64,000 nucleotides of DNA from Blautia parvula. GTDB lineage: Bacteria > Bacillota > Clostridia > Lachnospirales > Lachnospiraceae. Each line of letters opens with the position of its first letter. The stretch's first letter is position 1. The notes under the pieces were generated by a model. That model was not told where the DNA came from and made no database searches. It worked only from the letters and a program-made list of their open reading frames with translations. Location: NCBI RefSeq assembly GCF_020215665.1, contig NZ_CP084061.1, forward strand, positions 4,989,001 through 5,053,000, written 5' to 3'. Made by a program: the position numbers and the translations under genes. Shown here piece by piece: positions 54,890-63,980 of the stretch.

Positions 54890-55780
54890 ATGGAGCTTAT
54901 AATAGACGATTTATCAAAAAAATTTAAAGACAAGGAAGCCGTCAGCCATGTGAGCCTGAAACTGACACCGGGGGTCTGGGGACTTCTGGGAGCCAACGGT
55001 GCCGGCAAGACCACTCTTATGCGAATGCTGGGCGGAACACTGAAACCTACGGGAGGCAGGGTTCTGTACGACGGCATCTCTATCCAGGTACTGGGGGAGA
55101 AGTACAGGGATATCTTTGGGTATCTGCCTCAGGAGTTTGGATTTTATCCTGAATTTACGGTCCGGGATTACCTGGAATATATGGCAGTGCTGAAAGGCCT
55201 GCCGAAAAGGAGAAGTAAGGAGAAGATAGAAGAACTTCTGGAGAGAATGACCCTTTCGGATGTGAGAAAGAAAAAGATTGCGAAGCTCTCAGGCGGAATG
55301 AAGCGCAGGGTGGGAATCGCCCAGGCCCTTCTCAATGAGCCGGAGGTGCTGATTCTGGATGAGCCTACCAGCGGTCTTGACCCGGGGGAGCGCGTCAGAT
55401 TCCGTAATCTGCTCTCAGAGTTTGCCTCACACGACAGGATTGTGCTCATATCCACCCATATTGTCTCAGATGTGGAGTACATTGCAACCTGCAATGCGGT
55501 GATGAAGGGCGGTAAGATCCAGGCTGTGGGGACAACGGAAGAGCTGGTCACCCTAGTGAATGGGAAGGTCTGGAACGGTACGATTCCTGCCGGACAGCTT
55601 GCTGAGTATGAGAACAGACTGCAGATCGTGAACCTGAGAAATGAGGCGGACGGCCGCATCTCTGTGCGGTATCTCGCCGAGAAACCCGGGATCGAGGATT
55701 CTGTACCTGCTGTGCCGAGACTGGAAGACCTTTATCTCTGGATGTTCCCGGAGAGCCGGTTTGATAAGGAGGCGGATTAA
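54890..55780 (+). CDS. ABC transporter ATP-binding protein
   Basis: 296-residue ATPase. Walker A is GANGAGKTT near 35-43, the signature LSGGMKRRVG near 133-142, Walker B VLILDEPTSGLDPG near 152-165, and a switch His in ISTHI. The C-terminal 90 residues are a divergent extension. The ATG at 54890 follows AGGAGGAGTAAA. It pairs with the permease gene immediately downstream. Confidence 0.93.
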   Translation: MELIIDDLSKKFKDKEAVSHVSLKLTPGVWGLLGANGAGKTTLMRMLGGTLKPTGGRVLYDGISIQVLGEKYRDIFGYLPQEFGFYPEFTVRDYLEYMAVLKGLPKRRSKEKIEELLERMTLSDVRKKKIAKLSGGMKRRVGIAQALLNEPEVLILDEPTSGLDPGERVRFRNLLSEFASHDRIVLISTHIVSDVEYIATCNAVMKGGKIQAVGTTEELVTLVNGKVWNGTIPAGQLAEYENRLQIVNLRNEADGRISVRYLAEKPGIEDSVPAVPRLEDLYLWMFPESRFDKEAD

Positions 55781-57028
55781 ATGAGACTTTTAAAACTGGA
55801 ATTTAAGAGAATCCTGAAAACAAGATCCACCTGGGTTTTTCTGGGGGCAGCACTTCTTTTGTCTGTTCTCATGGCTTACATTCCCAGGACTTTTGTACAA
55901 TATTCCTACATGGATGACAGCGGTAAACAGATTACCGTAAGCGGCAGCAGGGCCATGGAGATCATAAATGAGAAACAGGCGCCCTATGCCGGAGAGGTGA
56001 CACCGGATAAAGTGCAGACCGCTTTGGAGACATATCAGGCATGCATCGCGGAATACGGGCCGACCAACAGCGAGGATTTCCCTCTGAATGTATATAATGA
56101 AAAGATTCTGCCTATTCAGCCTTATATCCACCTTTTACGTGAAGTGTATGCGGACAGCAGAACAGGTACTGCGGCTGACCTCATGAAGCTTGGTCCTGAA
56201 GATGCCGGCCGTATCTATGAACAGTGCAGAGAGCATCTGGACAGCCTCATGAAAATGGAGCAGAAGGACTACCCGGATGCGCAGAATAAAGCGGCTGCTT
56301 ACTTTGCAAAAGTGGAGCAGCCATATGAGTATTATCCCGGCTATAATAAGGACGCAACCGATTATCTGGTCCTTTATCTGCTTCTTCTGGAGTTCATCTG
56401 CGTGCTTCTGGCCGCTCCGGTCTTTTCCTCTGACTACCAGACAAAGGCGGATGATATTCAGCGCTGTACCAGGCATGGAAGAATCAGGCTGGCGGCTGTC
56501 AGGACAGCAGTTATGCTGATTCTGGCCTCTGTTATAGTGGCAGCGGGTTCCGGCATTTTTCTGCTTCTGACAAGGGCTCTGTTCGGGGAAGAGTGTATGG
56601 GAAGTTCCATGCAGATGCTTTATTCGGCAGTGAGCTTATCCAATCTGGATTTGTGGCACCTGCTTTTAGCCGGGGCGGGCACCGGGTTTCTGACCATAAC
56701 CGCTGCGGTTCTGTGTACACTTATGATATCGTCCCGATGCAGAAGTGTCACTGTGACAGCGATTTTTGGCATGGTGCTGTGTCTGCTGCCTGTCATCATC
56801 GGACAGGTGGGCAGCGGGAATCTTGCCGGCTGGATTCGCTGTATCCTGCCGACAGGAGGGCTGGGGCTTGGAAACTGCTTCCTGTACGAACTGTTTGATT
56901 TTAAATTCCTTCATCTGGGAGGACGATCCTTTTGGGTGCCCCATGCGATGCTTGCGGCGCTGGCCGTGGAGATTCCTCTCTTTTGGGGACTGACGGTTTG
57001 TTTCTATAATAGACATATGGCAAAATAA
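55781..57028 (+). CDS. ABC exporter permease with large extracytoplasmic loop
   Basis: 415 residues: helix at about 17-34, an extracytoplasmic domain of about 160 residues (42-195), then five or six helices from about 200 to the C-terminus. AAGGAGGCGGATTAA precedes the ATG. This layout is typical of ABC-2 exporters of antimicrobials or lipids. It completes the sigma-membrane protein-ATPase-permease unit. Confidence 0.88.
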   Translation: MRLLKLEFKRILKTRSTWVFLGAALLLSVLMAYIPRTFVQYSYMDDSGKQITVSGSRAMEIINEKQAPYAGEVTPDKVQTALETYQACIAEYGPTNSEDFPLNVYNEKILPIQPYIHLLREVYADSRTGTAADLMKLGPEDAGRIYEQCREHLDSLMKMEQKDYPDAQNKAAAYFAKVEQPYEYYPGYNKDATDYLVLYLLLLEFICVLLAAPVFSSDYQTKADDIQRCTRHGRIRLAAVRTAVMLILASVIVAAGSGIFLLLTRALFGEECMGSSMQMLYSAVSLSNLDLWHLLLAGAGTGFLTITAAVLCTLMISSRCRSVTVTAIFGMVLCLLPVIIGQVGSGNLAGWIRCILPTGGLGLGNCFLYELFDFKFLHLGGRSFWVPHAMLAALAVEIPLFWGLTVCFYNRHMAK

Positions 57029-57094
57029 CAGATTGCGGAGAGTGTATGAATCAGGCGCTCTCTGCAGTTGTCTTATAGGTAAAATGCACAAGAA

Positions 57095-57158
57095 GTAAGA
57101 AAATTATAGAAGGAGAACACTTTTTTTTATAGGTATTTCCCACAGAGAATGCTACTAT
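57095..57158 (+). promoter_or_regulatory. Regulator-type promoter of the first tandem binding-protein gene
   Basis: GTAAGAAAATTATA starts at 57095, then ACAC and a T-rich stretch ending TTTTAT; the extended -10 is TGCTACTAT (57150-57158). The same box and -10 position recur with a constant shift of 1509 bases before the second binding-protein gene, so both are probably controlled by the regulator encoded at the right edge. Confidence 0.5.
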
Positions 57159-57205
57159 TAATCCATAATCTTAGTTCATATTAAATAACATAAGGAGGAA
57201 AGAAT

Positions 57206-58588
57206 ATGAAAAAAAGAATGATGAAACTGGCGGCAATCTCTATGTCTGTGCTTATGGCGGCTTCCCTTGGTGCGTGCGGCTCCGGCGGCGGGGATGACAA
57301 AAGCAGCGGAAGTGATGACAGCAAAAAAGAAGAGAGCACAGCATCCGCAGATGAGAGCAAAGGCGGGGATAAGGAAATTGTAATGTGGGCCAACGGTACA
57401 GAGGACCCTGACAAAAGTATCTGGAATTATGCCATTGACAAGTATAATGAAGGTAAGGGAAAAGAGACCGGCTATCAGGTAAGCTATGTTCCCACACAGA
57501 ATGATACTTACAAAGAGAAGCTGGTGGTTGCTGTCAGCTCAGGGGAATGCCCGGATATCTATCAGACCTGGTCCGGAGGTCCTATGATCGAATACGTGGA
57601 GGCAGGATTCGGCCAGCCTCTTGACGAATATATTGATAAGTACAATCTGAAGGATGTGCTCATGGACGCGGCCCTGGAACAGGGTACCTACAACGGCAAG
57701 GTGTACGGCCTTCCCGTGCTGAATGTGGCAATCTCAGGTATTTACTATAACAAAGAGATGTTTGAACAGTATAATCTGGAAGTTCCCACGACCATAAGCG
57801 ATCTGGAGAAAGTCTGCGATACATTAGTGGAGAACGGCATCACTCCGTTTGCGCTTGCCAATGCCTCCAAATGGACAGGTTCCATGTATTTCATGAACCT
57901 GGCTACCCGTTACGGCGGACTGGAGCCTTTCCAGAAGGCAGTTTCCGGGGAGGGTACTTTTGAGGATGAGAGCTTTGTCTATGCCGGAGAAAAGATTCAG
58001 GAATGGGTGAAAAAGGGCTATTTCCCGGAGGGCGTGAACTCTCTGAGTGAGGATGACGGACAGGGCAAACAGCTTCTGTACCAGGATAAGGCAGCCATGA
58101 CCTGTATCGGCTCCTGGTATACAGGCACGATCAAACAGGACAGTGAAGAATTCTACAACAAATTAGGCTGGTTCCCATTCCCGGCAGTTGACGGTTCCTC
58201 CGCAGATGCTTCCATTATCATCGGAACCATCGGTGACGGATTCCTGACCTTCAATTGTACAGGCGAAAAGCTGGATGCTGCATTTGAGATGGCAAGCTAC
58301 TATTTCGATGATGAAGAGCTGGATTTCATGGTAGAAAACGGCAAGATTCCTCCTGTTAAAAAAGCAAAAGAGATGATCACTGATCCGGTAAGCCAGCAGA
58401 TTCTGGAAGCTGCAACGAATGCGTCCTCTGTACAGCTCTGGTACGATCAGTATCTGCCGCCGGTAGTATCTGAGGCACATAAAGATACCTGCCAGGAATT
58501 ATTTGGCCTTACCATGACACCGGAGGAGGCAAATAAAGAACTGCAGAAGGCAATGGATGAATACAACAGCAGCCACAATGAAGAATGA
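57206..58588 (+). CDS. Extracellular solute-binding lipoprotein, tandem copy 1
   Basis: 460 residues with a lipobox (LGACGSG, Cys near 23), a Ser/Asp/Lys-rich tether and the family 1 solute-binding fold (KEIVMWANGTEDPD near 55-68; NDTYKEKLVVAVSSGECPDI). TAAGGAGGAAAGAAT precedes the ATG. It is clearly paralogous to the next gene along its whole length, including AxxSKWTGSMYFM and PEGVNSLSEDDGQ. It lacks its own permeases and presumably shares those at 60264-62019. Confidence 0.94.
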   Translation: MKKRMMKLAAISMSVLMAASLGACGSGGGDDKSSGSDDSKKEESTASADESKGGDKEIVMWANGTEDPDKSIWNYAIDKYNEGKGKETGYQVSYVPTQNDTYKEKLVVAVSSGECPDIYQTWSGGPMIEYVEAGFGQPLDEYIDKYNLKDVLMDAALEQGTYNGKVYGLPVLNVAISGIYYNKEMFEQYNLEVPTTISDLEKVCDTLVENGITPFALANASKWTGSMYFMNLATRYGGLEPFQKAVSGEGTFEDESFVYAGEKIQEWVKKGYFPEGVNSLSEDDGQGKQLLYQDKAAMTCIGSWYTGTIKQDSEEFYNKLGWFPFPAVDGSSADASIIIGTIGDGFLTFNCTGEKLDAAFEMASYYFDDEELDFMVENGKIPPVKKAKEMITDPVSQQILEAATNASSVQLWYDQYLPPVVSEAHKDTCQELFGLTMTPEEANKELQKAMDEYNSSHNEE

Positions 58589-58603
58589 TCATTTTATCTC
58601 CAG

Positions 58604-58667
58604 GTAAGAAAATTATATCATGTGGACACTTTATTTTATGGTTATCAGACAGAAAAAAATATATGAT
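58604..58667 (+). promoter_or_regulatory. Regulator-type promoter of the second tandem binding-protein gene
   Basis: GTAAGAAAATTATA (58604-58617), then GGACACTTTATTTTAT; -10 TATGAT at 58662-58667. It is positioned exactly as in the copy at 57095. Confidence 0.5.
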
Positions 58668-58713
58668 ATCAGGGATAAAGTAAAAGCATGTATATAATTT
58701 CAGGAGGAAAAGT

Positions 58714-60078
58714 ATGAAAAAAAGGATGGCAAAACTGGTCGCTCTTTCCATGACAGCTCTCATGGCAGCGTCACTGACCGCATGTGGCGGTGACAGCGGA
58801 AACGCAAGTTCAAGTGAAACTTCAGGAGAAGACAAATCAGCAAAAAAAGAAGCCGGTGATGATGGAAGCAAGGAAATTGTTTACTGGAACATCGGTACAG
58901 AAAGCCCGGACAAGGATGTTATTGCAAAGGCTGTTGACAAATTCAATTCCGAGACAGAATCAGGCTATACCGTTACGGTTGTGCCTACACAGAATGATAC
59001 GTACAAAGAGAAACTGGTAGTTGCCATGAGTTCAGGCGAATGCCCGGATATGTATTCCAACTGGTCCGGCGGTCCTATGTACGAGTACATAGATTCCGGA
59101 TTCGGCCAGCCCATTGATGATCTGTTCAATGCGTCTGAGATCAAGGACAAACTTATGGATGCAGCCGTTGCACAGGCTACATACAACGACCATGTATATG
59201 CGGTTCCTTACCAGAACGTTTCTCTTGCAGGTATATTCTACAACAAGGAAATGTTTGAGAAATACGGTCTCTCAGAGCCGAAGACACTTGCGGATCTGGA
59301 GAATATCTGTAAGACATTAAAGGACAACGGCATTACACCATTTGCCCTGGCAAACGGTTCCAAATGGACAGGTTCCATGTATTTCATGAGCCTTGCGGCA
59401 CGCTACGGCGGACTGGAGCCATTCCAGAAAGCAGTTGCAGGCGAAGGCAAATTTACAGATGACTGCTTCATCAAAGCCGGTGAAAAAATCCAGGAATGGG
59501 TGAATGCAGGTTACTTCCCGGAGGGTGTAAACTCTCTGAGTGAGGATGACGGACAGGCAAAACAGCTCATGTATCAGGAGTCAGCAGGTATGCTTCTGTG
59601 TGGTTCCTGGTATACAGGTACTTTCTCCTCTGACAGTGAAGAATTCTATCAGAAGATAGACTGGTTCCCATTCCCGGCTATCGAAGGTTCCGACGCGGAT
59701 GCTTCTATCCAGATTGGTACCGTAGGTGACCAGTTCATCACATTCAACTGTGAAGGCGACAAGCTGGCAGCAGCATTTGAGTGTGCAGAGGCACATCTCT
59801 CTGATGAAGTTATAGATTTTGAGATTGAAAAAGGCAAGATACCGCCAGTCAAAGGAATCGAAGAGAAGATCACAGACCCGGTTGCCAAGAAGATCGTGGA
59901 GACCGCCAACAGTGCTCCGGAAATCCAGCTTTGGTATGACCAGTATCTGCCGCCGGCAGTTGCAACGGCTCACCTTGACGGATTACAGGAAGTGTTCGGT
60001 CTGACCATGACTCCCCAGGAAGCACAGGATTCCATGCAGACAGCAATGGATGACTATTTAAGCACAAAGGCCGAGTAA
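58714..60078 (+). CDS. Extracellular solute-binding lipoprotein, tandem copy 2
   Basis: 454 residues; lipobox LTACGGD (Cys near 23), tether rich in Ser/Glu/Lys, solute-binding fold. Long stretches match copy 1: NDTYKEKLVVA-SSGECPD, WSGGPM-EY, SKWTGSMYFM, GGLEPFQKAV, QLWYDQYLPP and EVFGLTMTP. Differences concentrate around 150-190 and 310-330, where ligand specificity would lie. CAGGAGGAAAAGT precedes the ATG. It is followed by a terminator and then the permeases. Confidence 0.94.
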   Translation: MKKRMAKLVALSMTALMAASLTACGGDSGNASSSETSGEDKSAKKEAGDDGSKEIVYWNIGTESPDKDVIAKAVDKFNSETESGYTVTVVPTQNDTYKEKLVVAMSSGECPDMYSNWSGGPMYEYIDSGFGQPIDDLFNASEIKDKLMDAAVAQATYNDHVYAVPYQNVSLAGIFYNKEMFEKYGLSEPKTLADLENICKTLKDNGITPFALANGSKWTGSMYFMSLAARYGGLEPFQKAVAGEGKFTDDCFIKAGEKIQEWVNAGYFPEGVNSLSEDDGQAKQLMYQESAGMLLCGSWYTGTFSSDSEEFYQKIDWFPFPAIEGSDADASIQIGTVGDQFITFNCEGDKLAAAFECAEAHLSDEVIDFEIEKGKIPPVKGIEEKITDPVAKKIVETANSAPEIQLWYDQYLPPAVATAHLDGLQEVFGLTMTPQEAQDSMQTAMDDYLSTKAE

Positions 60079-60096
60079 GGATCACAGATGAAAATG

Positions 60097-60127
60097 CGCT
60101 CTGTCCCCTGGGGACAGGGCGTTTTTT
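60097..60127 (+). terminator. Attenuating terminator between binding protein and permeases
   Basis: CGCTCTGTCCC (60097-60107) pairs with GGGACAGGGCG (60111-60121), one G-T pair and a very short loop, then TTTTTT. Confidence 0.88.
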
Positions 60128-60263
60128 CTATATTTTTCTGCGCTTTAAAAGACAAATATTTATAGATAATGCGTAGATTGTTCTATGTCTTTTCAGAAGT
60201 CGGTTTGTTAGTATATATAATAAGAAAAGAAAGGTTTCAGAAACAAAAAGGAGGGCTTCTATT

Positions 60264-61166
60264 ATGAAGGAAAATGGTATTTCTCTTGCCCAGATGAGGC
60301 AGAGGAACACACGGAAAGTTGCGGCGCTTTTCCTGGCACCGGTCACTGTTTTAATGGTGATATTTATTTTCTATCCCATTGTGGATACATTTATCACAAG
60401 CGGCTATCAGTGGAACGGAATTTCCGCAGCTAAGAAATTTATCGGAATCGGCAACTGGAAAAAACTGATTGCTGACACCAATTTTTGGGTCGCGTTTAAG
60501 AACAATGTTCTCATTATGATTCTGTCTATCTGTATTCAGATTCCCATCGGTCTTGCACTGGCAACATTCCTGGATTTCGGAGGAAAGAAACTGACACCTT
60601 TTAAGGTGGTCTGGTTTATTCCCCTGCTGATGTCATCTGTTGCGATTGGCTTCCTTTTTACATATGCGCTGGCAACAAACGGCGGCCTGGTCAGCACCAT
60701 CTCAGGCTGGTTCGGAGGCGGCAACATCGACCTTCTGGGTAATCCGAAAACTGCCCTATTGACGGTTATCATGGTTATCTGCTGGCAGTTCACCCCGTTC
60801 TACATGGTGTACTTCATGGCGGCATTTACCAATATTCCTTACGATGTATTTGAAGCGGCGAGGATAGACGGTGCCACCAGAGGCCAGTATTTCTGGAGAA
60901 TAGCACTTCCCCTTCTGGTTCCTTCCATGAAAAGCGCGGCAATCCTCTCCATGGTTGGTTCTCTGAAATACTTTGACTTGATCTATGTTATGACCGGCGG
61001 CGGTCCCGGAACATCTACGGAATTGATGGCAACCTACATGTACAAACAGTCCTTTAAGACATTCAACATGGGATATGGTTCTGCAGTGGCCGGCGGTATG
61101 TTTATCCTCATCAGTATGGTATCCCTGATCACCATGAAGCTGTTAAATGGAAAGAAGGAGGACTGA
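60264..61166 (+). CDS. CUT1 sugar ABC importer permease (MalF type)
   Basis: 300-residue permease with about six helices; the EAA loop is FEAARIDGATRGQYFWRIAL. AAAGGAGGGC precedes the ATG at 60264. It serves both tandem binding proteins, presumably. The next gene follows within a few bases. Confidence 0.93.
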   Translation: MKENGISLAQMRQRNTRKVAALFLAPVTVLMVIFIFYPIVDTFITSGYQWNGISAAKKFIGIGNWKKLIADTNFWVAFKNNVLIMILSICIQIPIGLALATFLDFGGKKLTPFKVVWFIPLLMSSVAIGFLFTYALATNGGLVSTISGWFGGGNIDLLGNPKTALLTVIMVICWQFTPFYMVYFMAAFTNIPYDVFEAARIDGATRGQYFWRIALPLLVPSMKSAAILSMVGSLKYFDLIYVMTGGGPGTSTELMATYMYKQSFKTFNMGYGSAVAGGMFILISMVSLITMKLLNGKKED

Positions 61167-61170
61167 AATA

Positions 61171-62019
61171 ATGGATAATTATAAGAAGAGTAAAGCAAAA
61201 AGCATCACAGCCTGGACCGTTGCCTTTATCCTGGCAATCTTCTGGCTGGTAGTATCCTTTATGCCTTTCGTATTTATGGTTCTGAACTCCTTTAAAGAGA
61301 AGTTTGAGATGCTGACAAAAGGCGTGTTCCAGCTTCCGGACAGTCTGAACTGGAACAACTACACAGAAGTGTTAAAAGGCGGATTCGGCACTTACTTCAA
61401 GAACAGTGTGATCGTTCTTGGCATCTCCCTGATACTTCTGCTGTTTATCGCTGCCTGCGCGTCTTATCCGCTGGCAAGATTTAAGTTTAAACTGGCGAAC
61501 CCCATCTATGCGCTGATCGTGGCATGTATGTCCATACCGGTTCATATCACCTTGATCCCGGTGTTCAAGATGGCAAAAAGCACAGGTCTGTATGACAGTA
61601 TCTGGGCATTGATTGGTCCTTATATTGCCTTTGCGGTACCGATTTCCGTGTTCATTCTGACCAGCTTCATGAAAGAGATTCCGCGGGAGATTGAAGAGTC
61701 TGCCGAGATAGATGGCTGCGGCAAGATTCAGATGTTTTTCTCCATGATCCTTCCTCTGGCAAAACCCGGCCTGGCCACACTGGCGATCTACAACGGTGTA
61801 AATATGTGGAATGAGTTCTCCTTTGCCTACACACTGACACAGTCATCCGCAAACCGTACCCTGCCTCTGGCAATCTGGGAATTCCAGGGCCAGTATTCCA
61901 TGAATACGCCCATGATCATGGCAGTTCTGACGCTGACACTTCTTCCCATGATCATTATGTTCATTATCTTCCAGGATAAACTGGTAAAAGGTATGACAGC
62001 CGGAGCCGTAAAAGGCTGA
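61171..62019 (+). CDS. CUT1 sugar ABC importer permease (MalG type)
   Basis: 282-residue permease with about six helices; EAA loop IEESAEIDGCGKIQMFFSMI; C-terminus GMTAGAVKG. The ATG at 61171 follows AAGGAGG; an in-frame upstream start lies inside the previous gene and is rejected. Confidence 0.92.
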   Translation: MDNYKKSKAKSITAWTVAFILAIFWLVVSFMPFVFMVLNSFKEKFEMLTKGVFQLPDSLNWNNYTEVLKGGFGTYFKNSVIVLGISLILLLFIAACASYPLARFKFKLANPIYALIVACMSIPVHITLIPVFKMAKSTGLYDSIWALIGPYIAFAVPISVFILTSFMKEIPREIEESAEIDGCGKIQMFFSMILPLAKPGLATLAIYNGVNMWNEFSFAYTLTQSSANRTLPLAIWEFQGQYSMNTPMIMAVLTLTLLPMIIMFIIFQDKLVKGMTAGAVKG

Positions 62020-62046
62020 GTTTGCGTCACCGTACAGCTTGTCTGA

Positions 62047-62065
62047 ACAGTAACGGGGTTACTGT
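62047..62065 (+). repeat. Short perfect hairpin resembling repeat ends
   Basis: ACAGTAAC and GTTACTGT around GGG, 8-base arms. GAACAGTAAC is also the end of the element at 29473-29630. It may be a relic of that repeat or just a small hairpin before the terminator. Confidence 0.3.
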
Positions 62066-62073
62066 GATTTTAG

Positions 62074-62110
62074 AGCTGCTGCCGGATTTATATCCAGGCG
62101 GCAGCTTTTT
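62074..62110 (+). terminator. Terminator after the permease genes
   Basis: AGCTGCTGCC (62074-62083) pairs with GGCGGCAGCT (62097-62106), one T-G pair, then TTTTT. Confidence 0.88.
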
Positions 62111-62189
62111 CCAACTGATAAAAATTGCCGCACTGTTGCATGGCATGGTATGATAGAGAGCAGAAAACAGAAGAAGGGCGGGAACATTT

Positions 62190-63980
62190 ATGAGAAAGTG
62201 GATGGAGAAAGTAAGCCGATGGAAGTTTGACAAAAAAATGCAGCTCCTTGTGACAGTGTCCATTATAGCCACCACCCTTATTGTGCTGGTGGTATCCACC
62301 ATATCCTCTGTCACATCCATGAAGCAGCAGTCCATAGAGCTTCTGCAGGCACAGAACAGCACAACTGCGGAAAACTTTAAAAGCTCCCTGGACAATTACA
62401 AAACCCTTGCCATTGCTACGGTCATGGATACTTCCATACAACAGTACCTGAAGGCAGTCAATTATAACAAAGAGGCAGGCGGGCTGAAGAGCAGTGCCTT
62501 CAACATTCTGGCAAGCATATCTAACATGCATTCGGATATGAATTTCATCGCTGTTGTGGGAAAATCCCCGGATGACTACATATACAAGGGGCAGATCGCC
62601 ATCTCAGCCGCACAGTTCTCCCAGGTATATACTTTTGATGCCCAACAGTGCAAGACCGTGCAGGACAGCTCCATTAAGATGTGTTTTAACAATGCGTATT
62701 TCAACGGCAGCAAATACACCCTGAACATCTATTTCCCCATCTACGACACCAACCGTGTACTGGGAGAACTGGGGCTTCTCTGCATGAACTTTACGGACCC
62801 GAGCCTGCTGCAGATCCTGGAATACGACAGCTCCAATAAGCTGGAATCCATGGTAGTTGACACAGACGGCATGATGATTTCTGCCAGGGATAAGGATAAG
62901 ATCGGAACCAATGTGGACTTTATTCCCAAGATGAAAGAAAAATCAGGCACCTTCAGCATGGGCGGCAGGCTGTACATTTACCAGAAGGTTTCTGACTGGC
63001 GGTTCTATGTGGTGAGCAGTGTACCTATGATGGAGCTTTACAAATCCAGCATCCGGACGATCTTCCTCATGGCATTTATCCTGCTGTTCCTGCTCACCAT
63101 CAGCCTTCTGGTGGTCAAGCGCATCATCAGCAAAGTCTACCGCCCTCTGGACAAGGTGGTGCGGAAGATGGATGATGTGGCTTCAGGTTCCCTGAAAACC
63201 CGCATCAACGTGGAACACATGGGAGAGGATTTCACAAAACTGGCAGTCGGTTTCAACTCCATGATGGAGGAGATCCTGGTGCTCATGGAGCAGGTGAAAA
63301 TGGAACAGCATCAGATTGAGCAGATTCGTTTCAATGCCCTGCAGTCCCAGATACAGCCCCATTTTCTGTATAATACCCTGGAGTGTATCCACTGGCAGGC
63401 CATGGTGGACGGCAACGGGGAGATATCCACGCTTGTGAAGGCACTGGCCAAGTATTACCGCATCTGCCTCAGCGGCGGCCATGATGTGATTCCGCTGAAA
63501 ATGGAGCTGGAACATGTGCGGAATTATCTGATCATCCAGAATATGCGGTACGATGACATTATCGGAAGTGAGTTTGACGTGGAGGAGGCAGCATCAGATG
63601 TAATGATTCCGAAGCTGACCCTGCAGCCCTTGGTGGAGAATTCCATCTATCACGGAATCAAGGTGAAGGAGGGTAAGACGGGAAGTCTGTTCCTGAAGGT
63701 GAGAAAGCGCAGCAGTGATGTTCTGATCACTCTGGCAGATACGGGAACCGGTATGAGCCAGCAGCAGATTGATGAGATGAACCAGCATCTCTCAGAGTAC
63801 GACGATTCTTTTGGCTACGGTGTGAGGAATGTAAATAAGAGAATAGAGCTTCTCTACGGTGAGGAGTTCGGGCTTTATTACCTGAGAAATGAATCAGGCG
63901 GCGTAACCGTGGAGATACGCCTGCCTTACGTGACACAAGTGGAAGACGGTATCATACGGGGAGAGATGATTCATGTATAA
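62190..63980 (+). CDS. YesM-type sensor histidine kinase
   Basis: 596 residues: helix at about 18-40, extracellular sensor of about 245 residues, helix at about 290-312, HAMP (RPLDKVVRKMDDVASGSLKT), phospho-His in SQIQPHFLYNTLECIHW near 391, and an ATPase domain with ENSIYHGIK near 485 and ADTGTGMS. GAAGGGCGGGAACATTT gives a moderate ribosome site. It overlaps the regulator start by 8 bases. It probably senses the ligand of the importer upstream and, via the regulator, controls the promoters at 57095 and 58604. Confidence 0.95.
   Translation: MRKWMEKVSRWKFDKKMQLLVTVSIIATTLIVLVVSTISSVTSMKQQSIELLQAQNSTTAENFKSSLDNYKTLAIATVMDTSIQQYLKAVNYNKEAGGLKSSAFNILASISNMHSDMNFIAVVGKSPDDYIYKGQIAISAAQFSQVYTFDAQQCKTVQDSSIKMCFNNAYFNGSKYTLNIYFPIYDTNRVLGELGLLCMNFTDPSLLQILEYDSSNKLESMVVDTDGMMISARDKDKIGTNVDFIPKMKEKSGTFSMGGRLYIYQKVSDWRFYVVSSVPMMELYKSSIRTIFLMAFILLFLLTISLLVVKRIISKVYRPLDKVVRKMDDVASGSLKTRINVEHMGEDFTKLAVGFNSMMEEILVLMEQVKMEQHQIEQIRFNALQSQIQPHFLYNTLECIHWQAMVDGNGEISTLVKALAKYYRICLSGGHDVIPLKMELEHVRNYLIIQNMRYDDIIGSEFDVEEAASDVMIPKLTLQPLVENSIYHGIKVKEGKTGSLFLKVRKRSSDVLITLADTGTGMSQQQIDEMNQHLSEYDDSFGYGVRNVNKRIELLYGEEFGLYYLRNESGGVTVEIRLPYVTQVEDGIIRGEMIHV

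Noticed and set aside
62047-62065. Short hairpin as a third full copy of the repeat
   Set aside because: Only the terminal GAACAGTAAC motif is shared, in the wrong relative order; it is too short to claim a copy.
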